Of a stretch of 64,000 bases of DNA, positions 1-12,139 are shown in pieces (the first letter of the stretch is position 1; every line of letters begins with the position of its first letter). The position numbers and the translations under genes were made by a program. The notes under the pieces were generated by a model. That model was not told the DNA's origin. It saw only the letters and a list, made by a program, of their open reading frames with translations, and searched no databases. This stretch comes from Methylophilus sp. 5 (GTDB taxonomy: Bacteria > Pseudomonadota > Gammaproteobacteria > Burkholderiales > Methylophilaceae). The DNA is taken from assembly GCF_000515275.1 (NCBI RefSeq), contig NZ_KI911560.1, positions 1,240,001 through 1,304,000 of the forward strand, written 5' to 3'.

Positions 1-130
1 CTACCAGCTCAATATTATAGGGTGGATAGCTGATTTCGTTTTCACTGCGCTGGTTTTCATTCAGCATTTTGGCCAAGCGGTCAAAACCAATGGCAGTTCT
101 ATAGAAAGGGCTTAAGTCATACGTACGCAT
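1..130 (-). CDS. ibpA: IbpA/Hsp20-type small heat-shock protein (N-terminal part only)
   Basis: The gene runs off the left edge; only the first 43 codons are present. The start [19 protein letters not shown] followed by YPPYNIELV is the typical N-terminus of enterobacterial-type IbpA, an ATP-independent holdase chaperone that binds unfolding proteins during heat stress. The alpha-crystallin domain lies outside the window. The ATG at 128-130 is preceded by an AAGGA ribosome site about 6 nt upstream. That site is paired in a predicted leader hairpin (see 131-196), and a sigma-32-type promoter lies further upstream, both fitting heat-induced expression. The family assignment rests on the N-terminal signature alone. 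Confidence 0.85.
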   Translation of the reverse strand, partial: MRTYDLSPFYRTAIGFDRLAKMLNENQRSENEISYPPYNIELV

Positions 131-196
131 AGGTTGATCCTTGTAAAAATAAAGCGATTAACATGATTGACAGACCTCAAACTGCAAGCATCTGTA
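131..196 (-). promoter_or_regulatory. ROSE-like RNA thermometer in the ibpA leader
   Basis: On the minus-strand transcript, AUCGCUU (158-152) can pair with AAGGAU (142-137), which contains the Shine-Dalgarno sequence, across a 9-nt loop and leaving one G unpaired. This reproduces the UYGCU anti-SD motif with a bulged G that defines ROSE elements of small heat-shock genes. A further 5-bp stem (ACAGA/TCTGT) lies upstream. The fold was drawn by hand and not by energy calculation. Confidence 0.6.
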
Positions 197-202
197 TTTT
201 CA

Positions 203-230
203 ATATGGGAGTGCGCTTTATTTTTTCAAG
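203..230 (-). promoter_or_regulatory. Sigma-32 (heat-shock) promoter for ibpA
   Basis: Read on the minus strand, CTTGAA (230-225) is followed after 14 bp by TCCCATAT (210-203). This is close to the RpoH consensus CTTGAA-N13-17-CCCCATNT, one mismatch in the -10. It sits about 70 bp upstream of the ibpA start. Confidence 0.75.
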
Positions 231-244
231 GCTTTGCAAGCAGC

Positions 245-1465
245 TTAAATACCCAAGGCCTCCGTCCATGCCAATGCATCCATATGGCACTGGTTGACCT
301 TATCAGGGTTTAATTGCAGCATCGCCGCCAATTGCAGAATTTCTTCACTATTGGCATCTTCGCAGGCTTCGGTCAACTTAAGAAAGGGGCCGAAAATACC
401 TGCGCGCTTTGTGAGCGCGTCTACAATCGGCTCCGGCAATTGCAATTTTTCCAGCACCGTTTCCATGGGGACTTTAAGCATCACATCCAGCAATGAAAAC
501 ACCCCCACCACAAACAAATTGTCACGGTCGCGCTTTTCAAAAAATGGCTCGCCCAGTAGTTCGGTGAGTCGACCACGGGTGATGGATGTTTTCATCAGGG
601 CTGGCGAGCTACTATTATTACCTGCAGTGACCATGAGTAGCGTTAACCAGCGATAGAGCTGGTTGCGGCCCAAAATGGTCAGTGCATGGCCTATGGACTG
701 CACCTCGCAAGACAAACCAAAGCCAACAGAATTAATGTAACGCAGCAGCTTGTAGCTCAGCGTGGTGTCGCGCTTAAAGCCATTTTCAATGGTTTTGTTA
801 TCTGCCTCCTGGCTCACCAGGTTCAACAAATGCAGCACGCCGTCAAAACTGGGGTTAATCACTTTGCTAGTGAGATTTTCAGGTTTGGCGTAAAAGTAGC
901 CTTGAAACTGTTGATAACCAGCGTCTAGCAAGCTGGTAAATTGTGCATTTTGCTCTACTTTTTCTGCGATCAGCTTGCAATTGGTGGTTTGATATTTTTT
1001 TAACCAAAGCGTGGCCTGCGCAATATCAACATCACGCATATCAAGCTTGATGTAATCCGCGTAGGGAATCAACGCTTCCAGTTGCGGGTGATGCTGCGGG
1101 TTATCCAGCGCAATTTTAAATTTAGTTTCTTTGAGCTCGCGGCAACGGGCAATGATTTCTGGCGTGACATCCACCGTGTGTACAATTTCTAGCACTGTTT
1201 TTTCGGCTGGCATCAGCTCCAGAAACACGCTATTAAGCATGACATGGTCGACATTGATAAAGGCCATTTGTTGCCCTAGCAGCCAATTCTCCTGCATCTC
1301 ATCAATGGTGGTAGAGAGTATTTTGGCGCAGGTTTGAATATCCTCTTCAAAGGGCGCATTGCCACCTGGGCTATCGTTTCTGAAAAAGAATTCATAGCCA
1401 ATAATTTCTTGTTGGCTGTTAACAATCGGCTGGCGGCCGATAATACTGTGTTGCGACGTGGTCAT
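245..1465 (-). CDS. EAL/HDOD domain signalling protein (YuxH-like)
   Basis: A 406-residue protein. Its N-terminal half looks like a degenerate EAL domain (IGRQPIVNSQQEIIGYEFFFR, then FINVDH and YIKLDMRDVD). The C-terminal half is an HDOD domain (LLRYINSVGFGL, IGHALTILGRNQLYRWL). The usual catalytic EAL residues for cyclic-di-GMP hydrolysis are not evident, so it is more likely a signalling adaptor than an active phosphodiesterase. I chose the ATG at 1465 because AAAGG lies 6 nt upstream; an in-frame ATG at 1486 has only GAGAG before it. It is a single gene between ibpA and the glmS terminator. The exact target is unknown. Confidence 0.8.
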   Translation of the reverse strand: MTTSQHSIIGRQPIVNSQQEIIGYEFFFRNDSPGGNAPFEEDIQTCAKILSTTIDEMQENWLLGQQMAFINVDHVMLNSVFLELMPAEKTVLEIVHTVDVTPEIIARCRELKETKFKIALDNPQHHPQLEALIPYADYIKLDMRDVDIAQATLWLKKYQTTNCKLIAEKVEQNAQFTSLLDAGYQQFQGYFYAKPENLTSKVINPSFDGVLHLLNLVSQEADNKTIENGFKRDTTLSYKLLRYINSVGFGLSCEVQSIGHALTILGRNQLYRWLTLLMVTAGNNSSSPALMKTSITRGRLTELLGEPFFEKRDRDNLFVVGVFSLLDVMLKVPMETVLEKLQLPEPIVDALTKRAGIFGPFLKLTEACEDANSEEILQLAAMLQLNPDKVNQCHMDALAWTEALGI

Positions 1466-1526
1466 GACTGCCTTTCTGATGAGCATCTACTCTCAGTATA
1501 AGGGAAACTAGCCTTTTTCTTATTTG

Positions 1527-1554
1527 AAAAAAGCCCCGAATGTCGAGGCTTTTT
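1527..1554 (-). terminator. Intrinsic terminator after glmS
   Basis: AAAAAGCC and GGCTTTTT arms with an inner CGA/TCG pairing give a hairpin ending in a U-run when transcribed from glmS, 13 bp past its stop. The symmetric A/T tails suggest it could also work in the other direction. Confidence 0.85.
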
Positions 1555-1567
1555 AGGTCTTTATTGC

Positions 1568-3403
1568 TTATTCAACGGTCACGCTCTTGGCCAGGTTGCG
1601 CGGTTTATCCACATCAGTGCCTTTAAGCAAGGCAGCGTGATAAGCCAGCAACTGTACCGGGATTGCATGCAAAATAGGCGAGAGCACACCAACATGGCGC
1701 GGTGTACGAATCACATGCACGCCCTCAGACTCTTTAAAGTGGCTGTCTGCATCTGCAAACACGAACAACTCGCCGCCGCGCGCTCTGACTTCTTGCATGT
1801 TGGATTTTACTTTTTCGAGCAGGGCATCGTTAGGCGCAATCACCACCACCGGCATATTGCTGTCGACCAGCGCCAGCGGGCCATGTTTTAACTCACCGGC
1901 CGGATAAGCCTCAGCGTGAATATAGGAAATCTCCTTGAGCTTGAGGGCACCTTCCATTGCGATTGGAAAATGCACGCCACGGCCCAGGAACAAGGCATGC
2001 TCTTTGTCACCAAAGCGATGCGCCCATTCGCGGATTTGCGGCTCCAGATTCAAGGCAATCTGCACGCCACCTGTCAGTTGACGCAAGTCGGATAAGTATT
2101 GCTGCTCTTGTGCCGCACTCAGTAAGCCACGTGCTTTGCTTAAGGTGACTGCCAGCACAAACAGTGCGATCAACTGCGTGGTGAATGCCTTGGTACTGGC
2201 GACACCAATTTCAGCACCGGCGCGCGTGTAAAAAATCAATGACGAAGCACGCGGAATCGCACTTTCCTGTACGTTACAAATCGCCAGGCTATGCTGATGA
2301 CCAAGCTTTTGCGCATGTTTGAGCGCTTCCATGGTGTCTAGCGTTTCACCCGATTGTGAAATAGTCACGATCAGCTGCTTAGGATTAGGCACAGACTCAC
2401 GATAGCGATACTCACTGGCGATCTCAACCGAGGTTGGAATTTTGGCGATGCTTTCCAGCCAGTATTTGGCGGTGAGGCCAGCATAATAACTGGTGCCTGC
2501 CGCCAAAATTAATACGCTATCAATCTGTGAAAAAATGTTCGCGGCCGATTGGCCAAACAACTCACTCCTGAACGCGCCATCATCAATCAGCGCCTCAATC
2601 GTGTCACTAATCGCACGGGGTTGCTCATGGATTTCTTTTTGCATAAAGTGGCTGTAAGGGCCGAGCTCCAGCGAGGCCAGTGACACATCACTCATATGCA
2701 CTTTGCGCTGCACAACATCGCCGCGTTTATCAACAATCACCACCGCATCGGTTTGCAGGGTGGCCACATCGCCGTCTTCGAGGTAGATCACTTTACGGGT
2801 GGCAGAAAGTACCGCTGACACATCTGACGCAACAAAATTTTCGCCATCCCCCAAACCAATCAGCAATGGGCAGCCCAGGCGGGCAACGACCATCTGATGT
2901 GGCTGATTAAGTGCAATCACGCTGATGGCATAAGCACCGCTGAGTTCGGTAATCGCTTTTTTTACTGCCGCAAACAGGTCTTGAGTTTGCTGATAATAGT
3001 AATGCACCAGATGTGCAATGACTTCGGTGTCAGTTTGGGAATAAAACGTATACCCCAGCGCTTGTAGGCGGTCGCGCTGTTCGTCGTGGTTTTCGATAAT
3101 GCCGTTATGTACCACGGCTATTTGCGCCTGATCTTGCGTTGGCGATACATGCGGATGCGCATTTTGCTCTGTCACGCCGCCATGGGTTGCCCAGCGCGTA
3201 TGACCAATGCCAATCTGGCTGTGCATGTCTTGCGCTTTAAGCTGCAATGCAGCCACGCGCCCAACCGCGCGCGCGCGTTCAATGGTTTGGTTGAGAATCG
3301 CAATCCCTGCTGAGTCGTAGCCGCGATATTCGAGACGACTTAAGCCCTCAATCAGGAGTGAAACGATATTTCTGTTTGAAACCGCACCGATAATGCCACA
3401 CAT
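1568..3403 (-). CDS. glmS: Glutamine-fructose-6-phosphate aminotransferase (isomerizing)
   Basis: Makes glucosamine-6-phosphate from fructose-6-phosphate and glutamine, the first committed step to UDP-GlcNAc for peptidoglycan and LPS. The 611 residues begin MCGIIGAV, so Cys2 becomes the N-terminal nucleophile of the class II glutaminase domain. Two SIS sugar-isomerase domains follow ([17 protein letters not shown] near the first, [20 protein letters not shown] in the second). It ends with the conserved [12 protein letters not shown] tail. It starts 4 bp after glmU and is surely co-transcribed. No leader space exists for a glmS ribozyme. Confidence 0.98.
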   Translation of the reverse strand: MCGIIGAVSNRNIVSLLIEGLSRLEYRGYDSAGIAILNQTIERARAVGRVAALQLKAQDMHSQIGIGHTRWATHGGVTEQNAHPHVSPTQDQAQIAVVHNGIIENHDEQRDRLQALGYTFYSQTDTEVIAHLVHYYYQQTQDLFAAVKKAITELSGAYAISVIALNQPHQMVVARLGCPLLIGLGDGENFVASDVSAVLSATRKVIYLEDGDVATLQTDAVVIVDKRGDVVQRKVHMSDVSLASLELGPYSHFMQKEIHEQPRAISDTIEALIDDGAFRSELFGQSAANIFSQIDSVLILAAGTSYYAGLTAKYWLESIAKIPTSVEIASEYRYRESVPNPKQLIVTISQSGETLDTMEALKHAQKLGHQHSLAICNVQESAIPRASSLIFYTRAGAEIGVASTKAFTTQLIALFVLAVTLSKARGLLSAAQEQQYLSDLRQLTGGVQIALNLEPQIREWAHRFGDKEHALFLGRGVHFPIAMEGALKLKEISYIHAEAYPAGELKHGPLALVDSNMPVVVIAPNDALLEKVKSNMQEVRARGGELFVFADADSHFKESEGVHVIRTPRHVGVLSPILHAIPVQLLAYHAALLKGTDVDKPRNLAKSVTVE

Positions 3404-3407
3404 ACGC

Positions 3408-4778
3408 TTATTTTTTCACCTTTTGCGGACGTTTCCATCCCTGAATTGAACGTTGTTCGCGGGCACGGCACAAGGTCAAGCTCTCTGCCGGCACGTTTTT
3501 GGTAATGGTTGAACCTGCTGCAATGGTCGCACCGCGACCCACAGTCACTGGCGCCACCAATTGTGTGTCAGAGCCCACAAACACATCATCTTCAATGATG
3601 GTTTTATGTTTGTTTGCTCCATCATAATTACAAGTGATGGTGCCTGCGCCGATATTCACATTGGCGCCTATGCTAGCGTCGCCCACATAGCTTAAATGGT
3701 TGACCTTGCTGCCATGCCCAACTGTGGCATTTTTAATTTCAACAAAGTTACCCACATGGGTGTCTGCCGCCAGTTGTGTGCCAGGGCGCAAACGTGCGAA
3801 CGGGCCGATTTTGCTGCCAGGCCCGACTTTAGCATCATCAATATGCGTAAAAGCGGCCAAACGGGTACCTTTGGCAATTATCGCGTCTTTAATCACGCAA
3901 TTGGGGCCAATCTGCACATCGTCTTCAAGTGTCACCTGACCTTCAAAGACGCAATTCACATCAATTTGCACATCACGACCACAGGTCAATGTGCCACGGA
4001 TATCTATGCGCTGCGCATCGAGCAAAGTCACGCCTTGTGTCATCAAACTAACAGCCTGACGACGCTGGTATTCGCGTTCAATCTGCTGCAAATCGAGCTT
4101 GGAGTTAATGCCGGTGACTGACCAGGCATCGGCCACCACATGTGGCAACACGGCGCGGCCTTCACCCACAGACAACGCAATAATATCGGTTAAATAATAT
4201 TCCTGTTGCGCATTATGGTTAGTGATTTTAGCCAGCCACGCCTTCAATTGCGCATTCGGCATCGCCATAATGCCGGTATTCACTTCTTGTATGGCGCGTT
4301 GCGCATCTGTGGCATCTTTATGTTCTACAATCGCCACCACCTCATTGCTGGCATTGCGCAGAATGCGGCCATAGCCTGTGGGGTCATGTTTAATAAAAGT
4401 TTGCACGACCAAATGCTGATCGGCCTGTGCCAGCATCTCTTGGCAAGCGCTAACATCCACCAGCGGCACATCACCTAGCAAAATCAATGTTTTGCCTTGC
4501 GCGGGGAGGGTAGGCAAAGCCTGCTGTACAGCGTGGCCCGTACCCAGCTGCTCGGCCTGCAATACCCATTGTAAATCGTCACCTGGCGTGTATTGCTGCA
4601 CTTGTTCACCACCAAAACCATACACCACTGTGATGGTTTGTGGATTTAACTGGCGCGCAGCCGCGATTACATGATGCAAAATAGGCTTGCCCGCTACCGC
4701 ATGTAGCACTTTTGGCAAGTCTGAGCGCATGCGTGTGCCTTTACCCGCGGCAAGAATTACGATATTTAAATCAGTCAT
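3408..4778 (-). CDS. glmU: Bifunctional UDP-GlcNAc pyrophosphorylase / GlcN-1-P acetyltransferase
   Basis: A 456-residue bifunctional cytoplasmic enzyme that acetylates glucosamine-1-phosphate and then uridylates it to UDP-GlcNAc. The N-terminal uridylyltransferase domain shows [18 protein letters not shown]. The C-terminal half is a left-handed beta-helix with hexapeptide repeats ([43 protein letters not shown]). First gene of a glmU-glmS operon, placed after the atp operon terminator. Its promoter must lie in the 73 bp before atpC ends; I could not pick clear -35/-10 boxes. Confidence 0.97.
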   Translation of the reverse strand: MTDLNIVILAAGKGTRMRSDLPKVLHAVAGKPILHHVIAAARQLNPQTITVVYGFGGEQVQQYTPGDDLQWVLQAEQLGTGHAVQQALPTLPAQGKTLILLGDVPLVDVSACQEMLAQADQHLVVQTFIKHDPTGYGRILRNASNEVVAIVEHKDATDAQRAIQEVNTGIMAMPNAQLKAWLAKITNHNAQQEYYLTDIIALSVGEGRAVLPHVVADAWSVTGINSKLDLQQIEREYQRRQAVSLMTQGVTLLDAQRIDIRGTLTCGRDVQIDVNCVFEGQVTLEDDVQIGPNCVIKDAIIAKGTRLAAFTHIDDAKVGPGSKIGPFARLRPGTQLAADTHVGNFVEIKNATVGHGSKVNHLSYVGDASIGANVNIGAGTITCNYDGANKHKTIIEDDVFVGSDTQLVAPVTVGRGATIAAGSTITKNVPAESLTLCRAREQRSIQGWKRPQKVKK

Positions 4779-4800
4779 GGGGTTATTTTATCTCAGAAAC

Positions 4801-4824
4801 AAAAAAGGCGGCTCGAAAGCCGCC
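4801..4824 (-). terminator. Intrinsic terminator of the atp operon
   Basis: GGCGGCT-CGAA-AGCCGCC hairpin (4807-4824); on the minus transcript it is followed by a run of six U. It lies 27 bp past the atpC stop. Confidence 0.9.
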
Positions 4825-4851
4825 TGTTTTATTACCAGACTCGCAAGGAAT

Positions 4852-5277
4852 CTAGTGCACAGATTTACGTAGTTTTTGAATTGCCTGAATTTGTGCAATT
4901 GCCTCTGCCAATTCGGCTTGTGCCTTGGCATAATCAATCTCAGCACTACGGTTTTTCAGGGCTTCTTCTGCCGCCTCTTTGGCAGCAATCGCTTTCGCTT
5001 CATCCAGATCCTGGCCACGAATCGCGGTGTCTGCCAACACGGTTACCAGCCCTGGCTGTACTTCCAGCATGCCGCCAGAAATATAAATGACGGTTTCATC
5101 TTGCTCGCCGCTTTGTTTAATACGCAATGCGCCTGGTTTGATGGTAGTAATCATCGGTGCGTGATGCGGATAAATACCCACTTCACCTGCGCCAGCTGGT
5201 GCAACCACAAACTCGGCCTCACCAGAGAAGATGGACTCTTCGGCACTCACTACATCAATATGCACAGTATTTGCCAT
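4852..5277 (-). CDS. atpC: ATP synthase F1 subunit epsilon
   Basis: 141-residue epsilon subunit of the F1 rotor, which couples gamma rotation to the c-ring and can inhibit ATP hydrolysis through its C-terminal helices. The N-terminal beta-sandwich is recognisable ([41 protein letters not shown]), followed by the Ala/Glu-rich helical hairpin. Last gene of the atp operon, separated from atpD by a 70-bp gap that holds a strong hairpin, and followed by an intrinsic terminator. Confidence 0.97.
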   Translation of the reverse strand: MANTVHIDVVSAEESIFSGEAEFVVAPAGAGEVGIYPHHAPMITTIKPGALRIKQSGEQDETVIYISGGMLEVQPGLVTVLADTAIRGQDLDEAKAIAAKEAAEEALKNRSAEIDYAKAQAELAEAIAQIQAIQKLRKSVH

Positions 5278-5304
5278 AATGTTCTCTTTTCTATGTCACT
5301 GAAA

Positions 5305-5336
5305 ATACAAACAGACGCAATCGCATCTGTTTGTAT
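5305..5336 (-). repeat. Strong inverted repeat between atpD and atpC
   Basis: Perfect 11-bp arms ATACAAACAGA (5305-5315) and TCTGTTTGTAT (5326-5336), with further inner pairs. The minus transcript continues into AUUUUCAG, a weak U-tract. It may attenuate transcription or set relative atpC expression, or act as an RNA-processing site. The role is inferred. Confidence 0.7.
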
Positions 5337-5347
5337 CAAACAATGGT

Positions 5348-6793
<1,446 letters not shown>

Positions 6794-6868
6794 CTAACTG
6801 TATGAGTCAGATCTAATTGAATTCTTTTACTTACGCTTTAAAAGCAGATGTGCCTTAAAACGTACGCC

Positions 6869-7738
6869 TTAGGACGAGACCGCTGCCGCACCGCCGACGA
6901 TTTCTGAAATCTCTTTGGTAATCGCGGCCTGACGGGCTTTGTTGTAAACCAATTTCAGCTCACCAATGACGCTTTTCGCGTTATCGGAAGCAGATTTCAT
7001 CGCCACCATACGTGCAGACTGCTCGGACGCCATGTTTTCAGCCACTGCGTTGTAAATCAGCGACTCGATATAACGCACCATCAACTCATCGACCACGGGT
7101 TTTGCTTCAGGCTCATAGATATAATCCCAATGGCCATTCGGGCTGCCCAATTGCTCACCGGTCAGTGGCAACAATTGTTGCATGGTCGGCTCTTGCTTCA
7201 TGGTGTTGATGAATTTGGTATAGCAGATGTAAAGCTGATCAATTTCACCGGCAATGTACGCATCCAGCATGACCTTGATCGTACCGATCAACTTTTCCAG
7301 ATGCGGAGTATCGCCCAAACCAGTGATATGGGACTTCACCTGCGCGCCGATACGGTTCATAAAGCCGTAGCCTTTGTTACCAATCGCACTCACGCTAATG
7401 CCTTTGCCTTCAGCTTCCCAGGCTTTCATCTGGTTTAATGACAAACGCAATACGTTGGTGTTTAAACCACCGCACAGGCCTTTGTCTGAGCTGACAACAA
7501 TCAGACCCACATTTTTCACCACGTCACGTTTGATCAAAAACGGATGACGATACTCGGACTGTGCAAAGGAGAGGTGAGCCGCCACGTTACGGATTTTATC
7601 CGCATAAGGGCGAGAAGCACGCATTCTGTCCTGCGCTTTACGCATTTTAGAAGCGGCCACCATCTCCATCGCCTTGGTGATCTTGCGTGTATTTTCTACA
7701 CTCTTGATCTTGGTTCTAATCTCTTTACTACCTGCCAT
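6869..7738 (-). CDS. atpG: ATP synthase F1 subunit gamma
   Basis: 289-residue central stalk subunit that rotates inside the alpha3beta3 hexamer. The conserved N-terminal helix ([32 protein letters not shown]) and C-terminal helix ([46 protein letters not shown]) form the coiled shaft, with the [11 protein letters not shown]ossmann motif between. Fourth from last in the operon; 29 bp after atpA. Confidence 0.98.
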   Translation of the reverse strand: MAGSKEIRTKIKSVENTRKITKAMEMVAASKMRKAQDRMRASRPYADKIRNVAAHLSFAQSEYRHPFLIKRDVVKNVGLIVVSSDKGLCGGLNTNVLRLSLNQMKAWEAEGKGISVSAIGNKGYGFMNRIGAQVKSHITGLGDTPHLEKLIGTIKVMLDAYIAGEIDQLYICYTKFINTMKQEPTMQQLLPLTGEQLGSPNGHWDYIYEPEAKPVVDELMVRYIESLIYNAVAENMASEQSARMVAMKSASDNAKSVIGELKLVYNKARQAAITKEISEIVGGAAAVSS

Positions 7739-7767
7739 ATTAGGTTCCTAAGTCGAAGTGTCAGAGA

Positions 7768-9309
7768 TTAATAAGCGTTGGTTGCTTTGAAATCTTGAAT
7801 CGCAGCTTCCAATGCTTTCTCGTTGTCACCGCTCAGATCTTTGCTGGACTCGATTGCGTCAATGATGTTCTTGTACTTGGAGTTCAAGAAACCATGTAAT
7901 GCATTTTCAAATGCCAATACCTTGTTGGTTGGCACGTCATCAAAGAAACCTTTGTTTGCTGCAAACAAGCTCACGCCCATGTTTGCTACGTTCAATGGCG
8001 CATATTGTGCCTGTTTCATCAACTCGGTAAACATACGACCGCGGTCCAACTGTTTACGGGTTGCTTCATCCAGATCAGAAGCAAACTGCGCAAACGCTGC
8101 CAGTTCACGATACTGAGCCAGCGCCAAACGCACACCACCACCCAGTTTTTTGATGATTTTAGTTTGTGCAGCACCACCCACGCGAGAAACTGAAATACCG
8201 GCGTTGATCGCAGGACGAACACCCGCGTTAAACAAGTCAGTTTCCAGGAAAATCTGACCATCGGTAATCGAAATCACGTTGGTTGGAACGAATGCAGATA
8301 CGTCACCGGCTTGCGTTTCAATCACTGGCAAGGCAGTCAATGAACCTGTTTTGCCCTTAACTTCACCGTTAGTGAATTTTTCAACATACTCTTCGTTTAC
8401 ACGCGCAGCACGCTCTAACAAACGTGAGTGGATGTAGAACACGTCACCTGGGTAAGCTTCACGGCCTGGTGGACGACGCAGCAACAGAGAAATCTGACGG
8501 TAAGCAACCGCTTGTTTAGACAAGTCATCGTAAACGATCAATGCATCTTGACCACGATCACGGAAGTATTCACCCATAGTACAACCGGCATAAGGCGCCA
8601 AAAATTGCAGGGCAGCAGAGTCTGAAGCAGTCGCTGCAACCACGATGGTGTAAGCCATGGCGCCGTGCTCTTCGAGCTTACGTACCACGTTAGCCACGGT
8701 AGACGCTTTTTGACCAACCGCAACGTAGATACAAGTCATGTTCTGACCTTTTTGGTTGATGATCGCATCAACCGCTACGGCTGTTTTACCAGTTTGACGG
8801 TCACCAATGATCAACTCACGTTGACCACGGCCAACCGGCACCATGGAGTCGATAGACTTCAGGCCAGTTTGCACAGGCTGTGACACGGATTTACGTGCAA
8901 TTACGCCTGGTGCAATTTTTTCAATCTTGTCTGTCAGCTTGGCGTTAACCGGGCCCTTGCCATCAATAGGCTGGCCCAGTGCGTTCACCACGCGACCAAT
9001 CAGCTCAGGGCCGACTGGCACTTCCAGAATACGGCCTGTACATTTACAGGTATCGCCTTCTGTAATGTGTTCGTAATCACCTAATACCACCGCACCAACG
9101 GAGTCACGCTCCAGGTTCAATGCCAAACCAAACGTGTTGCCTGGAAACTCAATCATCTCGCCGGACATCACGTTAGACAGGCCATGGATACGCACAATGC
9201 CGTCTGTTACGGAAATCACGGTACCCTGAGTACGGGCTTCCGCAGAAGTAGAGAAGTTTTCCAAACGGCTCTTAATGAGCTCGCTAATCTCTGATGTAGA
9301 TAACTGCAT
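7768..9309 (-). CDS. atpA: ATP synthase F1 subunit alpha
   Basis: 513-residue non-catalytic nucleotide-binding subunit of F1. The P-loop GDRQTGKT is at residues 169-176, and the conserved [17 protein letters not shown] and [39 protein letters not shown] blocks are intact. Normal length. It follows atpH by 16 bp and precedes atpG in the usual operon order. Confidence 0.99.
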   Translation of the reverse strand: MQLSTSEISELIKSRLENFSTSAEARTQGTVISVTDGIVRIHGLSNVMSGEMIEFPGNTFGLALNLERDSVGAVVLGDYEHITEGDTCKCTGRILEVPVGPELIGRVVNALGQPIDGKGPVNAKLTDKIEKIAPGVIARKSVSQPVQTGLKSIDSMVPVGRGQRELIIGDRQTGKTAVAVDAIINQKGQNMTCIYVAVGQKASTVANVVRKLEEHGAMAYTIVVAATASDSAALQFLAPYAGCTMGEYFRDRGQDALIVYDDLSKQAVAYRQISLLLRRPPGREAYPGDVFYIHSRLLERAARVNEEYVEKFTNGEVKGKTGSLTALPVIETQAGDVSAFVPTNVISITDGQIFLETDLFNAGVRPAINAGISVSRVGGAAQTKIIKKLGGGVRLALAQYRELAAFAQFASDLDEATRKQLDRGRMFTELMKQAQYAPLNVANMGVSLFAANKGFFDDVPTNKVLAFENALHGFLNSKYKNIIDAIESSKDLSGDNEKALEAAIQDFKATNAY

Positions 9310-9325
9310 TTAATTCTCCTATGCC

Positions 9326-9862
9326 TTATGCTGTGAGCGTATAGGCTAAATTTTGTAACTGACCTTGGACAGACGCGTCGATAACGGTGTCGCCAACAAT
9401 AATTTTGATGCCGCCGATGATTTCCGGATCTACGGAAACGCTTGCTTCAATTTTCTTGCCGAACTTGGCTTCCAGACGTTTTACCAAATCTTTAGTTTGC
9501 GTTGCTGTGATTTTGGCAGCGGCAATGATTTGTGCGTCCAAGGTGCCTTCATCTTGCGCTTTCAAAGCCTCAAAAGCTTCAGCAATGGCAGGCAATAAGG
9601 ATAAACGGCCATATTCAACCAAAATTTTGATCAAATTTTGCCCTTGTTCGTTGAGCTTGTCGCCACAGACCTTGAGAAATGCTGCTTCAACATCTGCCGC
9701 ATTCAACTTAGGGTCATCAATCAGGGTTTTCATTTGGTCATTGGCTGCGACTGCCGCGGCCAATACCAACATATCAGACCATGTTGCCAATGCTTTTGTT
9801 TCTTTGCCCAGCTTGTAGGCAGCGACAGCATAAGGCCTTGCAATGGTTGAGAGTTCAGCCAT
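9326..9862 (-). CDS. atpH: ATP synthase F1 subunit delta
   Basis: 178-residue delta subunit that joins the peripheral stalk (b subunits) to the top of F1. The N-terminal helical domain begins with the typical TIARPYAVAAYKLG. The C-terminal segment KIEASVSVDPEIIGGIKIIVGDTVIDASVQGQL is the family signature. Spaced 17 bp from atpF. Confidence 0.97.
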   Translation of the reverse strand: MAELSTIARPYAVAAYKLGKETKALATWSDMLVLAAAVAANDQMKTLIDDPKLNAADVEAAFLKVCGDKLNEQGQNLIKILVEYGRLSLLPAIAEAFEALKAQDEGTLDAQIIAAAKITATQTKDLVKRLEAKFGKKIEASVSVDPEIIGGIKIIVGDTVIDASVQGQLQNLAYTLTA

Positions 9863-9879
9863 GTTTTATCCCTTTTACC

Positions 9880-10350
9880 TTAAAGTTCCGCAGCGAGTTT
9901 AGCCAACATTTCGCTGTGTGCTTTAGCGTCGATCTCTTTACGCAGGATTTTTTCTGCACCGGCCACGGCCAATGTCGAAACCTGTGCACGCAGACCTTCT
10001 TTGGCACGGTTCACTTCCTGATCGATTTCAGCTTTGGCACCGGCGATAATGCGATCACCTTCAGCTTTGGCATTACCCTTGGCTTCATCAATGATTTGAG
10101 CGGCGCGTTTTTCGGCTTGCCCAATGATCTCACTTGCTTTGTGTTTGGCCTCGTTCAGCGTCGTTTCAGATTTTTTGGCAGCCACTTCCAGGGCACTTTT
10201 GCCTTCCTGGGCAGCAGCCAAACCATCTGCGATTTCCTTTTGGCGTGCTTCGATCGCTTTTAACAGCGGCGGCCAAACGAATTTCACCGTGAACCAGATC
10301 AACACTGCAAATGCGATAGCTTGCGCGATGAGTGTGAAATTAATATTCAT
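9880..10350 (-). CDS. atpF: ATP synthase Fo subunit b
   Basis: 156-residue peripheral-stalk subunit. One N-terminal membrane helix ([33 protein letters not shown]) is followed by a long charged, Ala-rich coiled coil, the standard b-subunit layout. It lies between atpE (78 bp upstream) and atpH. Confidence 0.98.
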   Translation of the reverse strand: MNINFTLIAQAIAFAVLIWFTVKFVWPPLLKAIEARQKEIADGLAAAQEGKSALEVAAKKSETTLNEAKHKASEIIGQAEKRAAQIIDEAKGNAKAEGDRIIAGAKAEIDQEVNRAKEGLRAQVSTLAVAGAEKILRKEIDAKAHSEMLAKLAAEL

Positions 10351-10428
10351 TTTGGATCCATCATACTGATTGGTTGAAAGGTTTAAGTCACACTTAAACC
10401 CTACCGGGCGGAGATTACCGAGTAAAAA

Positions 10429-10695
<267 letters not shown>

Positions 10696-10741
10696 TTAAT
10701 ACCCTCTCTTATAAAGAATTAAAACAACGACAAAGTTAAAA

Positions 10742-11569
10742 CTAGTGCGACTCATGCGCCATGGCCAGATAGACCACAGTCAGCATCATGAAAATAAACG
10801 CTTGTAATGCCACAATCAAAATGTGGAAGATAGACCAGCCAGCGCCCAAAATGGCACCAAACACAGTACCGGTCAGGCCAGTGGCTGCCCACATACCCAA
10901 CAGCAAGAAAATGATTTCACCGGCGTACATGTTACCGAACAGACGCAAGGAGTGAGAAAGTGGTTTTGAAACGTATTCAATCAGGTTGAACAGGAAGTTA
11001 GCAGGCCAAACCAGTGGGTTGCCGCCAAATGGAGAACAGAACAGTTCGTGAATCCAGCCACCCAGGCCTTTGGCTTTGATGGAGAAGAAAATCATCAGGA
11101 ACCAGACAGCCAACGCCAAAGCGAATGTGGTGTTGATATCTGAAGTAGGGACGATGCGCCATTTTGCGTGTTCGCCACCAAAAAATGACACGATAGAAGC
11201 GATCCAGTCAACCGGCAGGAAGTCCATCGAGTTCATCGCCAGCACCCAGATAAACACTGTAAGTGCAGTAGGGGCAATAAATGAGTGACGGTCACCATGA
11301 AAAATGTTTTTGACCTGGTCATCCACAAAACCAAACATTAACTCAACAAACGCCTGGCGCTTGCTTGGCACGCCAGCGGTCGCACCGCGCGCAACCCACC
11401 AGATTAGGCCCATTACCAGTAAACCCAGCACAACAGAAGTAAACAGGGTGTCGTAGTGCAGCACCCAGAAGCCTTCAGAGGCAGTATTGCCGTTAACACC
11501 CTGGGCATTAAAGCTCAAATGATGCGCGATATATTCAGAAGGAGTGAGTTGTGCGTGTTCGGTTGTCAT
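10742..11569 (-). CDS. atpB: ATP synthase Fo subunit a
   Basis: 275-residue multi-spanning stator subunit that forms the proton half-channels. The essential arginine lies in [24 protein letters not shown], and a C-terminal [23 protein letters not shown] helix follows. Normal length. Precedes atpE in the operon by 46 bp. Confidence 0.98.
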   Translation of the reverse strand: MTTEHAQLTPSEYIAHHLSFNAQGVNGNTASEGFWVLHYDTLFTSVVLGLLVMGLIWWVARGATAGVPSKRQAFVELMFGFVDDQVKNIFHGDRHSFIAPTALTVFIWVLAMNSMDFLPVDWIASIVSFFGGEHAKWRIVPTSDINTTFALALAVWFLMIFFSIKAKGLGGWIHELFCSPFGGNPLVWPANFLFNLIEYVSKPLSHSLRLFGNMYAGEIIFLLLGMWAATGLTGTVFGAILGAGWSIFHILIVALQAFIFMMLTVVYLAMAHESH

Positions 11570-11598
11570 ATTTTCAAACTATTTTTAAATTAACGTGT

Positions 11599-11991
11599 CT
11601 ACACATCTAATTGTGATTTTGCCAGTGCTGCGCCAGAAAACAGCGCCGCAGCCGCCAAGCCTGCCACCAGTGCAAAAGGCACCAATGGTTGATACAGCTT
11701 GAAAACCACAAACAGGATAATCGCGATGACTACTATTTTTACTGCTTCGGCCTTGAGCAAATTGACCAACACTGCCGTTGGGTCTGTTTTTAAACGACCT
11801 TTTTCTGCAATTCTCGCGGCAAACCATGCACCGATCACCACAGAAACACCGCCCATTAAAGCGGATAAGCCAGCCGTTAAGCCACCAACTGCGTAGGCAA
11901 TAACAGTGACGGCCAAAGTCGCCATGACCTGCCAACGCAGCATATTGCTATAGAGCGACATGCCAGCCGCAGTGTTTTGTTGACCACTCAT
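11599..11991 (-). CDS. atpI: ATP synthase accessory protein AtpI
   Basis: 130-residue membrane protein with about four hydrophobic segments, first gene of the atp operon. The family assists c-ring assembly or magnesium supply and is not a structural subunit. The stated ATG (11991) has little ribosome-site sequence; a second in-frame ATG lies 10 codons in and is no better. The 148 bp upstream (to 12139) must hold the operon promoter, but I could not fix its boxes. Confidence 0.88.
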   Translation of the reverse strand: MSGQQNTAAGMSLYSNMLRWQVMATLAVTVIAYAVGGLTAGLSALMGGVSVVIGAWFAARIAEKGRLKTDPTAVLVNLLKAEAVKIVVIAIILFVVFKLYQPLVPFALVAGLAAAALFSGAALAKSQLDV

Positions 11992-12139
11992 GGGGTTAGA
12001 CCGCTAAAATTCAAGACAAAATACTACAAAGACGCGAGATTTTGAATTATTCACTCGCCGAAGTCAAGCACCAAACAGGACTTAACTGTCTGAATGTGCG
12101 GGAAAAATCGGGCTCAGAACCGCTTATACGCGATTTAAC

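Noticed and set aside
3404..3407. Possible glmS ribozyme upstream of glmS
   Set aside because: Only 4 bp separate glmU and glmS, and the ribozyme is known from Firmicutes-type leaders.
11585..11935. 116-codon frame overlapping atpI
   Set aside because: Shifted frame of atpI; Arg/Cys/Gly-rich product without family resemblance.
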